Below are positions 1 to 9,700 of a stretch of DNA of 64,000 nt, one piece after another (the first letter of the stretch is position 1; every line of letters starts with the position of its first letter). Under the pieces are notes generated by a model. The model made no database searches. It was given only the letters and a program-made list of their open reading frames with translations, and had not been told where the DNA came from. The DNA is from Thraustochytrium sp. TN22 (taxonomy: Eukaryota; Sar; Bigyra; Thraustochytrida; Thraustochytriidae). Made by a program: the position numbers and the translations under genes. The stretch spans positions 28,523 to 92,522 of the forward strand of contig JABLUY010000157.1 of assembly GCA_013306675.1 (NCBI GenBank), given 5' to 3'.

Positions 1-818
1 GGCTGATCAGATCAGCTGCGAGCAGCTGACAGTTGATGCGATCAGTGACAGATGCGCGGTGCGAGTCGTCATCGCAGCGCGGGAGGGCGGGCTTCGAGCT
101 CACAGCTGGTTGAAGACGCTCAGGCTGGCCTCCGAGTCCTCCGAGCCGCTCCCGGACAGCGTCGAGACGACGGATCGAAGGCAGGAGCGCGGCGCGGGAC
201 GACGGATCAAAGGAAGGCCTGCGGCCCGGGAGATGTACAGTGGGAGGACGGGCGGGGTACAGCGTCGGATGAGAGAAGAGCGGCTCGAGATTGGCTGGAA
301 AGGCGAAGGGCCTGGCGAGAGCATAGAGGCGTCGGTCGTTCTCTGCGGCCTGTGCTGCCCCGGCGTAGAGAGCGGCAGACTCATTTGCCTTTTCTTCGGC
401 CTCTCCCATTCTCTGCGTGCTGTCCTCATGAAGGTCATCCTTCAAACGTACGGCTCTGTCTGTCGACTCCCATTCCACTCAAGAAGCGAGCCCAGCATCT
501 CGGCACATGCACAAGCCCCGCCTGCTCCTGCTCGTGACGTCGCGTTCGCCACCTCCATCCCAAGTCGCTGCAACACTCGACCTCGCCCGTCGCATCCGCC
601 ATCGGCATGCCCCTTCGGCCCACCTGCCCATGCTTCTTCCTGAGCCGCTCGACGCGCCCCAGGCAGCCCAGCCGACCCAAGTTGGTCGTACTAGTACTCG
701 TAGCTGGCGGCCCTGGCGGCGACGGCCACCACCACGGAGTCGGCGACCACGAGGTCCGCGCGCCACGGGCGGGTCGCGGTCGCGCGCGCCAGGGCGCGCA
801 GAGCCGCAAGCAGCCGCG
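1..818. other. 5' flank of the EXD2 gene, no supported gene
   Basis: Several overlapping open frames exist on both strands, but their translations are Arg/Ala/Pro-rich and resemble nothing I recognise, as expected by chance in GC-rich DNA. The frame of the exonuclease gene is open from an ATG at 507. That upstream 104-codon stretch is low complexity and carries no family feature, so I treat it as probable 5' leader. Confidence 0.5.
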
Positions 819-2822
819 ATGGAGGCGCGCGGGCGCGCGGGCGCGCGGGCCGGCGGGCGCGTGCGGCCGCGGCCCGCGGCGCGGCTGGCGGCGCGGCGCT
901 GGTGCTCGTGGCAGGCGGCGGTGGCGGCGCGCTCGAGCCTGGCGACGGCCGTCGCGACGGCGGCGGCCGCGGCCGCGGCCGCGCCGGCGCTGGCGTCGGC
1001 GGGCGAGCTGCTGCGCGGGAGGGAGGTGCTCGTGCTGTCGGACCCGCAGTCGTGCGACGCGGCGCTGCGCAGCGACGCGGCGCTGGCCAGGGCGCGATAC
1101 GTGGGGCTCGACAGCGAGTGGCGGCCACACGAGCTGCTCGCGGGCGGCGAGGTGGCGGCGGGCGGCGCCGAGCAGCAGCAGCAGCAGCAGCACAACCCGA
1201 CGTCCGTGGTGCAGATTGCGACACACGAGCGCGTGTACGTGGTGCAGGTGCTGGAATGCCTGAAGAGGGGCGCCTTTCCGGAGGCGCTGCGCGAGCTGCT
1301 GGCGTCCAGCCGCTGCATCAAGGTTGGCCTGGCGGTCAACAACGACGTGCGCAAACTCTGGAGCGACCATGGCGTGCGCGTGGCCTGCACGATCGATCTC
1401 AACGACCTCGTGCCGACGCGCCAGCCCATCTCACTCGCAAACCTCTCCGAGGTCGTGCTTGGCGTGCGACCCGAGAGCAGCGCCACCATGACGGACTGGG
1501 CCGCGCCCGTGCTCTCGGCGGCCCAGGTGCAGTACGCGGCGCTTGACGCCTGCCTCGTGCGCGACGTCTATGAACGCTTCGAGTGGGGCGGCCTGGCGCT
1601 TTCAGCGGCGGACGTTGAGCGCGCGCGGCGCGATGCGCGCGCGCGGCGCAGGGCGCAGCGCATCTTGGAAGACGCCATACAGGACTCCACGGCGCTGGAT
1701 GATTCCGGCGCTGCCGGCGGCTGGGACGCCGGCACACTCACAGTCGGCACGCTCAAGCGCGGCCTCTACGACGGCATCGAACTCCAGGCGCCCGACGGCG
1801 AGGTGCTGGCCCTCATCCCCGTGCAGAAGATGCGCTGGTACCTGGGCAAGAACCTCGCGACCGAGGCAGAGCCCACCGGCCGCGTCCCAGGCGCCGCGCG
1901 AGCCGTGCGACTCAAGTTCGAACCGGCCAGCCGCAGCACGCCCAACCGCCGCCTGCAGCTCCAGGTCAAGGAGAACCAGTGCGTCGTCTGCGGCGCCATG
2001 CGCGACCTCGCACGCTTCTACATTGTCCCGCAGGTCTTCCGCCGCCAGTTTCCGCACGCCTACAAGACGCACATCTCCCACGACATCGTGCTCATGTGCT
2101 CGCGCTGCCACGGCCATGCGCGCGCCGCGGCGCGCGCCTTCCGCATCCAGCTCTACGAGGAAACCTTTGGCGAGAACCTCGAGCACCTCGACAATCTCAC
2201 CGCCATACCGGTCGCCGAGCGCCGCGCAGCCTCGCTTGCGCACAAGGCCGCCTACGCCCTGCTCAACTACGAGGACTCCATGCCCGTGGAGAGACGCGAC
2301 CAGCTGCGCAACGAGATTCGCGTCCACTACCCCGGCGGCATCGAGTCCTTCGACCGTGCCACGCTTCGCCGCGTCGAGGAGGAGACACAGCTCAGCGGCT
2401 CGCGCGCCCAGGCTTGGACCATCTCCTCGCTTCCGGCATCCTACTTTGTCAAGCATATACTCGCGCCGCACAATGACGACCCCAAGGCCGAGTACGCCGC
2501 GCTACACGCCTTCATCCTGCGCTGGCGCCGTCTCTTCCTGGAAACCAGCCAGCCCTGCTTCCTCCCGCCCCACTGGACCTTGGACAATCCCATCACCAAC
2601 ACCCTGCCCGAAGACGCCCTCGCCGCGGCGCTCCTTCGCCGCCAGCCGCCAAACAGCCACGACGACGAAGACGACGTCTTTAGCGACGACCCAGACGACG
2701 AAGAAGAAGATGAAGATGAAGGAGAAAACCACGATGACATGCTCGCCTACCCGCAGCGAGTCGCCGCCGCTGGCACGGCGAAACAACAACGCAGCCTCAG
2801 CGACAGCGACCTGAGGCCGTGA
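819..2822 (+). CDS. EXD2: EXD2-like 3'-5' exonuclease (DEDDy)
   Basis: DnaQ-fold exonuclease related to EXD2, a mitochondria- and nucleus-linked nuclease acting on RNA and DNA. Counting from the upstream ATG at 507, acidic motif I is D202-S-E204, motif II contains D280 within AVNNDVRKL, and motif III is Y343-A-A-L-D347, the DEDDy signature. After the nuclease comes the second EXD2 region: a KMRWYLGKNL stretch, then a CxxC (492/495) and CxxCH (531-535) pair spaced like a zinc site, with the SHDIVLMC segment typical of EXD2. The start at 819 is preferred because it gives an Arg-rich then hydrophobic N-terminus (a plausible organelle or membrane signal); 507 would add 104 low-complexity residues. 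The C-terminus is a strongly acidic Asp/Glu tail and a short poly-Gln lies inside the nuclease domain. No intron is needed. The A1 gene converges on it 266 bp downstream. Confidence 0.85.
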   Translation: MEARGRAGARAGGRVRPRPAARLAARRWCSWQAAVAARSSLATAVATAAAAAAAAPALASAGELLRGREVLVLSDPQSCDAALRSDAALARARYVGLDSEWRPHELLAGGEVAAGGAEQQQQQQHNPTSVVQIATHERVYVVQVLECLKRGAFPEALRELLASSRCIKVGLAVNNDVRKLWSDHGVRVACTIDLNDLVPTRQPISLANLSEVVLGVRPESSATMTDWAAPVLSAAQVQYAALDACLVRDVYERFEWGGLALSAADVERARRDARARRRAQRILEDAIQDSTALDDSGAAGGWDAGTLTVGTLKRGLYDGIELQAPDGEVLALIPVQKMRWYLGKNLATEAEPTGRVPGAARAVRLKFEPASRSTPNRRLQLQVKENQCVVCGAMRDLARFYIVPQVFRRQFPHAYKTHISHDIVLMCSRCHGHARAAARAFRIQLYEETFGENLEHLDNLTAIPVAERRAASLAHKAAYALLNYEDSMPVERRDQLRNEIRVHYPGGIESFDRATLRRVEEETQLSGSRAQAWTISSLPASYFVKHILAPHNDDPKAEYAALHAFILRWRRLFLETSQPCFLPPHWTLDNPITNTLPEDALAAALLRRQPPNSHDDEDDVFSDDPDDEEEDEDEGENHDDMLAYPQRVAAAGTAKQQRSLSDSDLRP

Positions 2823-3088
2823 GTAATCTAAACAAATCTTTACAGCGCAGGATGATAGCGTCTGGCCACGAATGTGCACCCCCAAGGGGCTTTTACTCTC
2901 GGAAATAGTGTCGTGAGACAGTGTCTGAGAATTTGCCTTCAGGTAGCTCGAGACGGCCTTTTCCAGCTCCTAGCCTAGACTCAGCGCTTACAAGGGTACA
3001 AGTTGCACGGACGGTTGCCACATTCATTTTTATCTCCCCCGCCCTTCCCCCTGGGTACGCCAGTGCGCTCCGCCGCGCCAGAGTCACT
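2823..3088. other. Convergent intergenic region
   Basis: Shared 3' region of the convergent EXD2-like and A1 genes. It is less GC-rich than the coding DNA around it. I see no gene, RNA structure or repeat. Confidence 0.6.
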
Positions 3089-6000
3089 TCACGTCAGTGG
3101 ACGCAGTACGGAGCGAAGGCATTCTACAGCGAGGTCGAGGTCGACGTCCTTGGCCTTGATCTGCTTGGCAAGACGCCGTGAAAAACGTTTGATAATGGAC
3201 CGTTGCCACAGGTTCTTGTCGTCGCCCTCTTCCGAAACTGCCTCGCTAAACTCGTTCTCGTCCGGATCCGCATCCGTCGCACTCTCCGCATCCGTCGCAT
3301 ACGCCGCATCCGTCGCATTCTCCGGTTCAGTTGTGCCCACTAGACCTTCCCATTCCTTGTCGTTGATGGACTCCAGAAAGGTGAGCAGCTTGCTCACGAC
3401 CGAGTCGCCAGTGACGTGATAAAGGTCGTCGAGAAATGAGGTGAGAACTGGTGGCGACGAAAACCGACCCCGAGAAATCTCGGTCTCAAGACGATTGGCC
3501 ATGTTCTCCACATCTTCACGGCTCAGTTGCGAATCCTGCTTCCTGAGCCAGGTCCTGATCTGAGATAGAGGCACAGGCCATTCAGGTCTTGAGGGAGGTT
3601 CATCTGACTTCGAGATTTGTACGCGGGCCTCGTTGTCGTCCGGCTTCTTGCGCTCCGGAGAGAAAAGCGAATGAGGGTCCATCGTCTCTGCTTGGCCCGC
3701 CTTGTCTATCACCTCTCCTGCCACGAAAGTAACTCTCTTGCGCTTGCTCCGCTTCGCCCTGTTCTCTGCTCGAAGACGCTTTCCCCGGTCTGCAATGTCC
3801 ACCTGCCCACGCACTCGCCTAGGTTTACGGCGAGGAACATCTTCATCCTCGTCCGATTCGCGCTCTTCGCGCTCTTCGCGCTCTTCGCGCTCTTCGCGCT
3901 CTTCGATACTTCGACGAGGGCGCCTCCTAACACTCTTTGGGGAATCCACGGGAGTCCTCTCTTTGGCGGCCACAGTGCCGATAAAGAGTTGGTTCCACTT
4001 CTCGTCCGTCAGGTCATGCAGAACGACCAGAACGCGCTCCTCCGTGCACGTGGTGTCAATGCCGAGGTTAAAGGCGTCGAGCATGTCGTTGAGGGTGGGC
4101 GGGGGGGCGTCTCCTCCTCCACGATTTATCTCCGCCTCGAGACGCTTCGCCACATCAACCTTGTCTGGGAGGCTCAGCTGCACATTTTGTTGGTCGAGCC
4201 AGGCCTTGACCTGGCCAAGGGACACGTGGCCCGCCCTGTTCGACAGGCAGTCCCCTCGATCCCACTCTAATTGTACCTGCTTCGCGCGGGCCTCTCGCGC
4301 GAGCTCGACGAGCTTCTTTCTGTTGTTGGCTAGGTTTTGAGACTTGACAGCCTCTGAAGCAGCTTCGAGAAAGCCCGGGATGGCCTTGTCGCCAAGCTGG
4401 AGTGCCGCGCGTTGTACCTCGGGCGTCGCCAGGACGAACCTGGAGAGGGCGTCTGGCAGCGAGACGATCGGGCGCTGTTCCTTTGGGTCTGTCTTGCCCG
4501 GGAAGGCGCTCTTGTAGAAAGGCTTGTCGTTGAACTCGTGCTCGATGCGCCCCAGGCTCTGCAGAATACGCGTCTGGTCCAGTCGCGGCTCGGACTTGCG
4601 CAGGTACACCAGATTCGTGAGCTGGATGGTGCGGCACTTGGACTCCACGTCCGCCTGCTTGAGCAGCTGCTTTCCCACGATGGCCAGCTTCAGAGGAAGC
4701 GTCTCGTAGTTGCGGTTCTCCTTGAGCGCCCCATCCTCCTTCTTACCGAGTCGCACCTCGTGCAGGTGGCGCGCAAGGCTGAGTGTGGCTTTGATGTCCA
4801 TGAAACGTGGGATGCCAATCGCGAAGACCCCGCCGCCCACGACTTCAATCACGTTGCGGTCTTCGCCCTCGTCGTCGAGCGTGCTCGATCCTTGGCTTTT
4901 GACCTTGCGCTTGTCCCCCCCTTTTCCTTTGCGGCCCTTCTTGACCTTGGCGCTGAGGATGGCTCGGGCCTCCCGCTTGGCGCGAGTGAGAATCACATTG
5001 TGAAGCTCGAATCGATGTTCCGGCTTGAGGAGGCACTTTTCATTGGCCTCGCTGATGTTGAGCGTAACGAAGGTGTCGACGAACTTGTCCATGTTGTCGA
5101 TCTTGTTGAGCGCCTTGAGGACCTTGCTGTTGAAGTAGAGCTTCGGCCTCCTAAACTCGTCGGAGATTCGCGAGTGGTTGTAGATCGCGCAAGTGATGAC
5201 TGTTGCAGCAGATTCGTTCAGCGCAGCGCCGTACTGAGCCATCCACTTGGCGATCTTGCCGTGGCCCACGTTGATGCTTTTGCGCGAGTCCTCGCTCTCG
5301 CGGGCGGCGTAGTCGTTCAGGACGATCGTGAAGCTTGAGTGGGGTTGTTCCAGGATCATCTTGAGCTTGGTCACGTAGTTCTCGTGCAGGGCGGTCGGCG
5401 GTCTGTTGGTGACGACGGCGCGCACGACCGCTTCCCTGGAACCCATACCTTGCGCAGCGCCTGGGTCAGCTGCTGCTGCCAGCGAAAAGGCTCTTGGCGC
5501 TGCGAGAAGCCCAGACGGTAGTCTGCTTGCGCTGTCCGACTGCTCAGCAGCCTCTGCGGCTGCCGCGGCCTCCTGGTCACGCTTGAACTTCTCGAGCCTG
5601 GCTTGCGAGAGAGGGAAATCGCTGCGCGGGAACTCGACGATTTCTGGCTTCGTGTCGCTCTTGATCTCGTCCGTATTTTCATGTGCAACAACGAGAATGC
5701 GACCGTCCTTGTCGTCCTTCTCCCTTTCTTCACTGTACGGACCATAAAGGTAGTAGCCCTGCCGTGGGAGGATGTCCACCTCCTTGAAGGCGTCGCCCAT
5801 ATGATTGCTCAAGACGTATTGGGCGCTCGGCGTCGCTGTCACAAAGGTGACGTCCTCCCACTGCCGTACCTCAGCTCGCACGCCCTCGGCAAACTTGGTT
5901 CCGCCCATCCCTTCGCGGCTCTCATCCAGGACAAGATGCGTAGTCTCGGACTTGAACTCTTCTCCCAGCTTGCCCCGGAAGAGCTCGTCCAGGGAGCGCA

Positions 6001-7606
6001 GACCAGCAACACTCGCGAGGCGCACGTTGAAGTGCACGGAGTAGCCGCGGTCCTTGATGTCAGGAAGGTGGATCGTCTGGTTGAGCCTGCTGAAAATGAA
6101 GGCCTTCTCAGGGAGCCACTCGCCCGTGCTCAGGTTCATACGGAGAATCTTGGACACCTTCGAGTGGTACTCCTTGTTCATGTCGGTCAGCGCACTCTCC
6201 ATGTCGCGATACGACGCAATCTGTGAGTTCGCAAGCACTACAACATGCTTGCGATGCACGCCGCCGTGCATGAAGCCACGCAGGAAGATAGCGCGCCGCG
6301 TCTTGCCGCCCTGCATGATGGAGGAGACCACCGCGCGTCCGCGGCGCCAGAAGGTCTTGAACACTTCCGACGTTGGGTCAACGAGGTCTGCTGCCTCGAA
6401 GTCATCCGCCATCATGACGTAGCCGATGCGAATATGAATGATGGAGCGCAGCTTCTCCTCGTTGTTTGCGCGCGGCGCCTCCAGCAGGCGCCCAATCTCT
6501 TCTATCACAGGGACGCACTCCAGGTAGGCGATATCGCCCATCTTGAACGCCTTGCCGACCGACCTATCGTCGAAGCGCACGCCAGCGAAGTAGCCGCGTG
6601 CGAAAGCCCTATCCAAGTCCGACTCTGGCTGCTCCTCAGAGTCCGACCCACTCGAGTCGTCACTCAAGTCGTTGGCATCCTCGTACTGTAAGTCCGAGTC
6701 GTCGCTGATGTCCACATCAGACTGACTGTCCGAGGATTCAGATGACTCCTCGGCACCTAAACTCAAATCCTTGGCCTCGGCAACGGTCTCCTGCGCGCCG
6801 CCCTCATCACCAGGCACTACCACAACATCTCTCATGGGCTCACCGGTAAAGGCGACCTCAGAAGGGCCAATGGCAGGGGCAGAGCCGCTCTCGACGCTAT
6901 CGCGAGCAGCATCAGCAAGAGTCCGCTGCAGCGAGGCCAGCTTCGAGGCCGACAGAGCGCCCGCTCCGAGCCGCAGCTCCGTAAGCGCGCGCCCATCGTG
7001 GCGGCGTTTCAGGGCCGCCTCGACGAGCTTCCCCGTTGCGGACGCCCCAATGTTGTTATCGTCGCACAAGACGCTTTGCAGCGCGCTAGCTGGGTGCACG
7101 AGGGCCTTGCACAGCTCCTGGGCGTCGTCATCCTCGAGTCCGCAGCTGGCAACGTCAAGTGTTGTGAGCTTGATTGTCGCCGAGAAGAAGCGGTCCGCCG
7201 GCAGGCCGCAGAGGTCGTTGCGCGCCAGCCGAAGCTCGCGAAGGTGCACGTTCATGCCCTCCTTGAGAAGTTGCGCCACGAGTAGCGCGCCATCTGCAGA
7301 AATTTCGTTCACGCTCAGGTCCAGCACCTCAACACGCGAGCGGGCCAGACCCTTGATCAGGATCTGCAGAGCGCGGTCATCCACCTTGTTATCCGCCAGC
7401 TCCAACACACGAACTTTGCAGCCCTTCTGTACAAGGACACGCCGGAGCACGTCCAGGTCGAAGGCCGCCAGGCACAGCCCCGCGCCGCGGACGCGGTCCA
7501 GCTCGCCCAGGTGCCGGCACATGAGCCCCTCGTACCGCTCCGCGAGCCGCGCCAGCAGCAGCCGCACGGACACCGCCGGAATCGTCGCGTCGATGCCGTC
7601 AGCCAT
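3089..7606 (-). CDS. LRR - Z1-type SF2 helicase fusion, copy A1
   Basis: A 1505-residue protein. Residues ~10-300 are RNI-like leucine-rich repeats (LRELRLARNDLCGL type). An acidic Ser/Asp/Glu linker follows. Residues ~400-620 form a helicase N-lobe: Walker A in SIMQGGKTRRA (K435), Walker B VLDES (D561, E562) and motif III TATPSAQ (590-593), followed by LPRQGYYLYG. The second lobe has VVGGGVFAIGIP (~923-934) and a LQSLGRI arginine-finger-like motif (Q1016, R1020). The QxGKT, TATPxA, LP...GYxxG and GGxxxxxG series resembles Z1 helicases, which occur in bacterial MORC/restriction-type defence loci (family knowledge; assignment by eye). The tail holds two copies of one module (1129-1211 and 1348-1425) joined by an Arg/Glu-rich basic linker. 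The start at 7606 matches the A2 start; an open frame extends to 7717. It is divergent from B1. Its biological role is unknown. Confidence 0.8.
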   Translation of the reverse strand: MADGIDATIPAVSVRLLLARLAERYEGLMCRHLGELDRVRGAGLCLAAFDLDVLRRVLVQKGCKVRVLELADNKVDDRALQILIKGLARSRVEVLDLSVNEISADGALLVAQLLKEGMNVHLRELRLARNDLCGLPADRFFSATIKLTTLDVASCGLEDDDAQELCKALVHPASALQSVLCDDNNIGASATGKLVEAALKRRHDGRALTELRLGAGALSASKLASLQRTLADAARDSVESGSAPAIGPSEVAFTGEPMRDVVVVPGDEGGAQETVAEAKDLSLGAEESSESSDSQSDVDISDDSDLQYEDANDLSDDSSGSDSEEQPESDLDRAFARGYFAGVRFDDRSVGKAFKMGDIAYLECVPVIEEIGRLLEAPRANNEEKLRSIIHIRIGYVMMADDFEAADLVDPTSEVFKTFWRRGRAVVSSIMQGGKTRRAIFLRGFMHGGVHRKHVVVLANSQIASYRDMESALTDMNKEYHSKVSKILRMNLSTGEWLPEKAFIFSRLNQTIHLPDIKDRGYSVHFNVRLASVAGLRSLDELFRGKLGEEFKSETTHLVLDESREGMGGTKFAEGVRAEVRQWEDVTFVTATPSAQYVLSNHMGDAFKEVDILPRQGYYLYGPYSEEREKDDKDGRILVVAHENTDEIKSDTKPEIVEFPRSDFPLSQARLEKFKRDQEAAAAAEAAEQSDSASRLPSGLLAAPRAFSLAAAADPGAAQGMGSREAVVRAVVTNRPPTALHENYVTKLKMILEQPHSSFTIVLNDYAARESEDSRKSINVGHGKIAKWMAQYGAALNESAATVITCAIYNHSRISDEFRRPKLYFNSKVLKALNKIDNMDKFVDTFVTLNISEANEKCLLKPEHRFELHNVILTRAKREARAILSAKVKKGRKGKGGDKRKVKSQGSSTLDDEGEDRNVIEVVGGGVFAIGIPRFMDIKATLSLARHLHEVRLGKKEDGALKENRNYETLPLKLAIVGKQLLKQADVESKCRTIQLTNLVYLRKSEPRLDQTRILQSLGRIEHEFNDKPFYKSAFPGKTDPKEQRPIVSLPDALSRFVLATPEVQRAALQLGDKAIPGFLEAASEAVKSQNLANNRKKLVELAREARAKQVQLEWDRGDCLSNRAGHVSLGQVKAWLDQQNVQLSLPDKVDVAKRLEAEINRGGGDAPPPTLNDMLDAFNLGIDTTCTEERVLVVLHDLTDEKWNQLFIGTVAAKERTPVDSPKSVRRRPRRSIEEREEREEREEREERESDEDEDVPRRKPRRVRGQVDIADRGKRLRAENRAKRSKRKRVTFVAGEVIDKAGQAETMDPHSLFSPERKKPDDNEARVQISKSDEPPSRPEWPVPLSQIRTWLRKQDSQLSREDVENMANRLETEISRGRFSSPPVLTSFLDDLYHVTGDSVVSKLLTFLESINDKEWEGLVGTTEPENATDAAYATDAESATDADPDENEFSEAVSEEGDDKNLWQRSIIKRFSRRLAKQIKAKDVDLDLAVECLRSVLRPLT

Positions 7607-8014
7607 GGTGGTGGTTTTGCACAGCGCCCGCGCCTGCGTGGCACGCCGCGTGCTTGTGGGGCCTGAGCAACACAGCGAAGAGGCGGCCGCGCTGTCCTTG
7701 CCCGGTTGCTCGCCCAACTTCCGCGTGCCAGCCCTCGGTGTACTCGCTCGCGCAGGGCTGCTGCCGGGCCGCGGCCGCGCGGCGCCGCCTCCGGGCCGCA
7801 GCCGCGCGCGCCTTCGTCGGGTCGCCGCGGCCGCTGCCGGCGACGCGCGACTTCGAGGTTTATTTCAAAACATCCCCTGCCTCTCTCCAGTCGTCGTCAT
7901 CAGGTGAGGCAGAATGATTTGTTGACGCCACGTGGCACCACTGCCTGCCGACAAGGCGCGCGCCGAAGCCCCTTTCGCGCCAGCTTAGCAGTGCCCTTTC
8001 TGAGCTTGGCGCCG
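7607..8014. promoter_or_regulatory. Candidate bidirectional promoter of A1/B1
   Basis: 408 bp separate the chosen ATGs of the divergent A1 and B1 genes, so both promoters must lie here or overlap the genes. Both frames stay open for some distance into it, but the encoded extensions are Arg/Pro-rich and are not conserved between the copies. The equivalent A2/B2 region is 342 bp. I see no certain TATA box; an AT-richer TTTATTTC stretch lies near 7860. Confidence 0.5.
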
Positions 8015-9658
8015 ATGTTGCCGTCGCCGCAGCCGCCGCCGCCGCCGCCGTCGCCGACGCTGCCTCTGACGCCGCTGCAGCACCAGGGGCAGGACGGACA
8101 GGACCAGCGGGACCACCAGGACGAGCAACAGCGAGATGATGACCTGCCGCTGTCGCTGCGGCAGCCGACAACGCCGACGCTGCCTCTGACGCCGCTGCAG
8201 CACCAGGGGCAGGACCGAGAGGACCAGCGAGACCACCAGGACAATCTACAGCGAGATGATGACCTGGACAACACTAACCAGAGCGACCCTGACGACTACA
8301 ACAGACCAGCAGACCAGGGTCTACTTCTCGACGAATTGGGCCTTGACGAATTTGTCCTTTTGCCTCCCATTGTGGTGTCAGATCAATCGGGCGGTGTGAA
8401 CGAAGTGCAGGAGCAAGAGCAAGGATTGCAGCAGCACGAACAGGTGCATGAGCCGCTTCAGCAGCAGCAGGGACAGGGACAAGGACAGGGACAGGGCTGG
8501 GCGCACATGCTTCGGGATGATCACCAGCATCAGCTCCAGCGGGGGACAGACGAGCACCACCAGCAAGGAGTGAAGCGCCAGCGCCAGCGACAAGCTGAGG
8601 CGCCGCGAGGCCTGCATGAACAGGCGCCGGGCCACTTTAACTTCTTTACCATCGGCACGCTGGCGAAAGTTCACGGAGGCCGTCACGTGGAGTCGCTCGA
8701 GATCGCACGCACCATCTCGCACCGTGCTTTTGTGGCACTCGAGCGGGACCTCGGTATCGTTGAGCACGAAAGGGACTGTGAGTCTGTGGATCAGGTTGCC
8801 GCTGCGGTCGATCAACTTGGCCGCTATCTCAAGAGCGCTGGAGAAGGGATCTCACCAAGATTTCGCGAGGAGGTGGAGAACTCTCTGCAGTACAAACTTT
8901 ATGCTCGACTCAAGCCGCGTCTCGGCCTGAACCGTGTGCTGGCCGCCCTCGAGCATCGGATTTCAACAGTGCGGAAGCCGTCAGTTCGCTATGTGTACGC
9001 GCTGATGGCGCGCCGTTTGAGTGGCCGCCAAGACCCCGAAGAGTACTGGTCTCAGGTTGGCAATGACCGCTTGAGCATCAAAAATGCCTTGCGCGATTGT
9101 CTGCGATTTCCCTCCAACCGAATTCTCTTCCAGATCGCACTCATGATCCACACACAGCCGACGGCGGTCAAAAAAGCCTACGAACTAATCGGTGAGGGAG
9201 ATAGAGGGTCATTTACGATGGTAGAACCCGATTCATGCAGCGAGGGAGCCTTCAAGGCTGCCACTCGCATTGGGAAGAACGAAAAAGTGCTCATAGCCAT
9301 TTGCGAGCACATGTATCCGATTGGCCCAGCCTCGAAAACAACCACCTGCGAGCACTGCATTAACTGGTTCGTCGAGGCGCAGTATCATAAGTACTCAAGC
9401 CACTGCAAAGCCCGAGACGGTCGTCCGGAGCCCCTCAATCGAGTTCATCTGAATCTCTTCGACGAAATTCTCACACGCGCAGAGGATGCTTTGAGCGGCT
9501 GCAGCATCTTCACTCTTCGCGAGGTTCTTCGCCCGCTTAACTTCTCCTTTCACAACCTTCAAAGCGCCTCTGAGAACGCCTACAAGCGCGCCAACAAGCG
9601 CGCAAGTCAGCTCAACGATGCCGACGTTCCTCCTGCGAAGAAGCATAGAGGCCGTTGA
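8015..9658 (+). CDS. Orphan Cys/His-cluster protein, copy B1
   Basis: A 547-residue protein of unrecognised family. The N-terminal ~210 residues are low complexity (poly-Pro, Gln/Asp/His-rich) and include two copies of a 40-residue repeat starting TLPLTPLQHQGQD. The conserved part starts near FNFFTIGTLAKV and ARTISHRAFVAL, is largely helical in character, and aligns along its length with B2. Near the C-terminus is a conserved cluster C430-x-H432 ... C445-E-H447-C448 ... C464, with a YPIGP loop between, which could bind a metal (inference). The start at 8015 is the first ATG after the non-conserved upstream frame; an open frame extends back to 7706. It is divergent from A1 and convergent with A2 (42 bp between stops). 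Duplication together with A suggests the two products work together. Confidence 0.75.
   Translation: MLPSPQPPPPPPSPTLPLTPLQHQGQDGQDQRDHQDEQQRDDDLPLSLRQPTTPTLPLTPLQHQGQDREDQRDHQDNLQRDDDLDNTNQSDPDDYNRPADQGLLLDELGLDEFVLLPPIVVSDQSGGVNEVQEQEQGLQQHEQVHEPLQQQQGQGQGQGQGWAHMLRDDHQHQLQRGTDEHHQQGVKRQRQRQAEAPRGLHEQAPGHFNFFTIGTLAKVHGGRHVESLEIARTISHRAFVALERDLGIVEHERDCESVDQVAAAVDQLGRYLKSAGEGISPRFREEVENSLQYKLYARLKPRLGLNRVLAALEHRISTVRKPSVRYVYALMARRLSGRQDPEEYWSQVGNDRLSIKNALRDCLRFPSNRILFQIALMIHTQPTAVKKAYELIGEGDRGSFTMVEPDSCSEGAFKAATRIGKNEKVLIAICEHMYPIGPASKTTTCEHCINWFVEAQYHKYSSHCKARDGRPEPLNRVHLNLFDEILTRAEDALSGCSIFTLREVLRPLNFSFHNLQSASENAYKRANKRASQLNDADVPPAKKHRGR
8054..8273 (+). repeat. 120-bp in-frame tandem repeat in B1
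   Basis: Two adjacent copies of a 120-bp sequence begin at about 8054 and 8174, both starting cgacgctgcctctgacg. They encode a 40-residue Gln/Asp/His-rich unit repeated twice. B2 has no such unit, so the expansion arose after the cassette duplication or was lost from B2. Confidence 0.85.
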
Positions 9659-9700
9659 AGTAGCCAAGGTTTTGCGATCAAAAGAAACGTGAATTTCTCT

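Larger units (their letters stand above)
3089..9658. repeat. Tandem duplicated two-gene cassette, unit 1 (A1/B1)
   Basis: This unit holds a minus-strand LRR-helicase gene (A1) and a plus-strand orphan gene (B1) arranged head to head. The unit at 9701-15394 has the same order and orientation, and both proteins are clearly paralogous across the units. The simplest reading is a segmental duplication of about 6 kb of the whole divergent pair. The units abut with 42 bp between the B1 and A2 stop codons. Confidence 0.9.
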
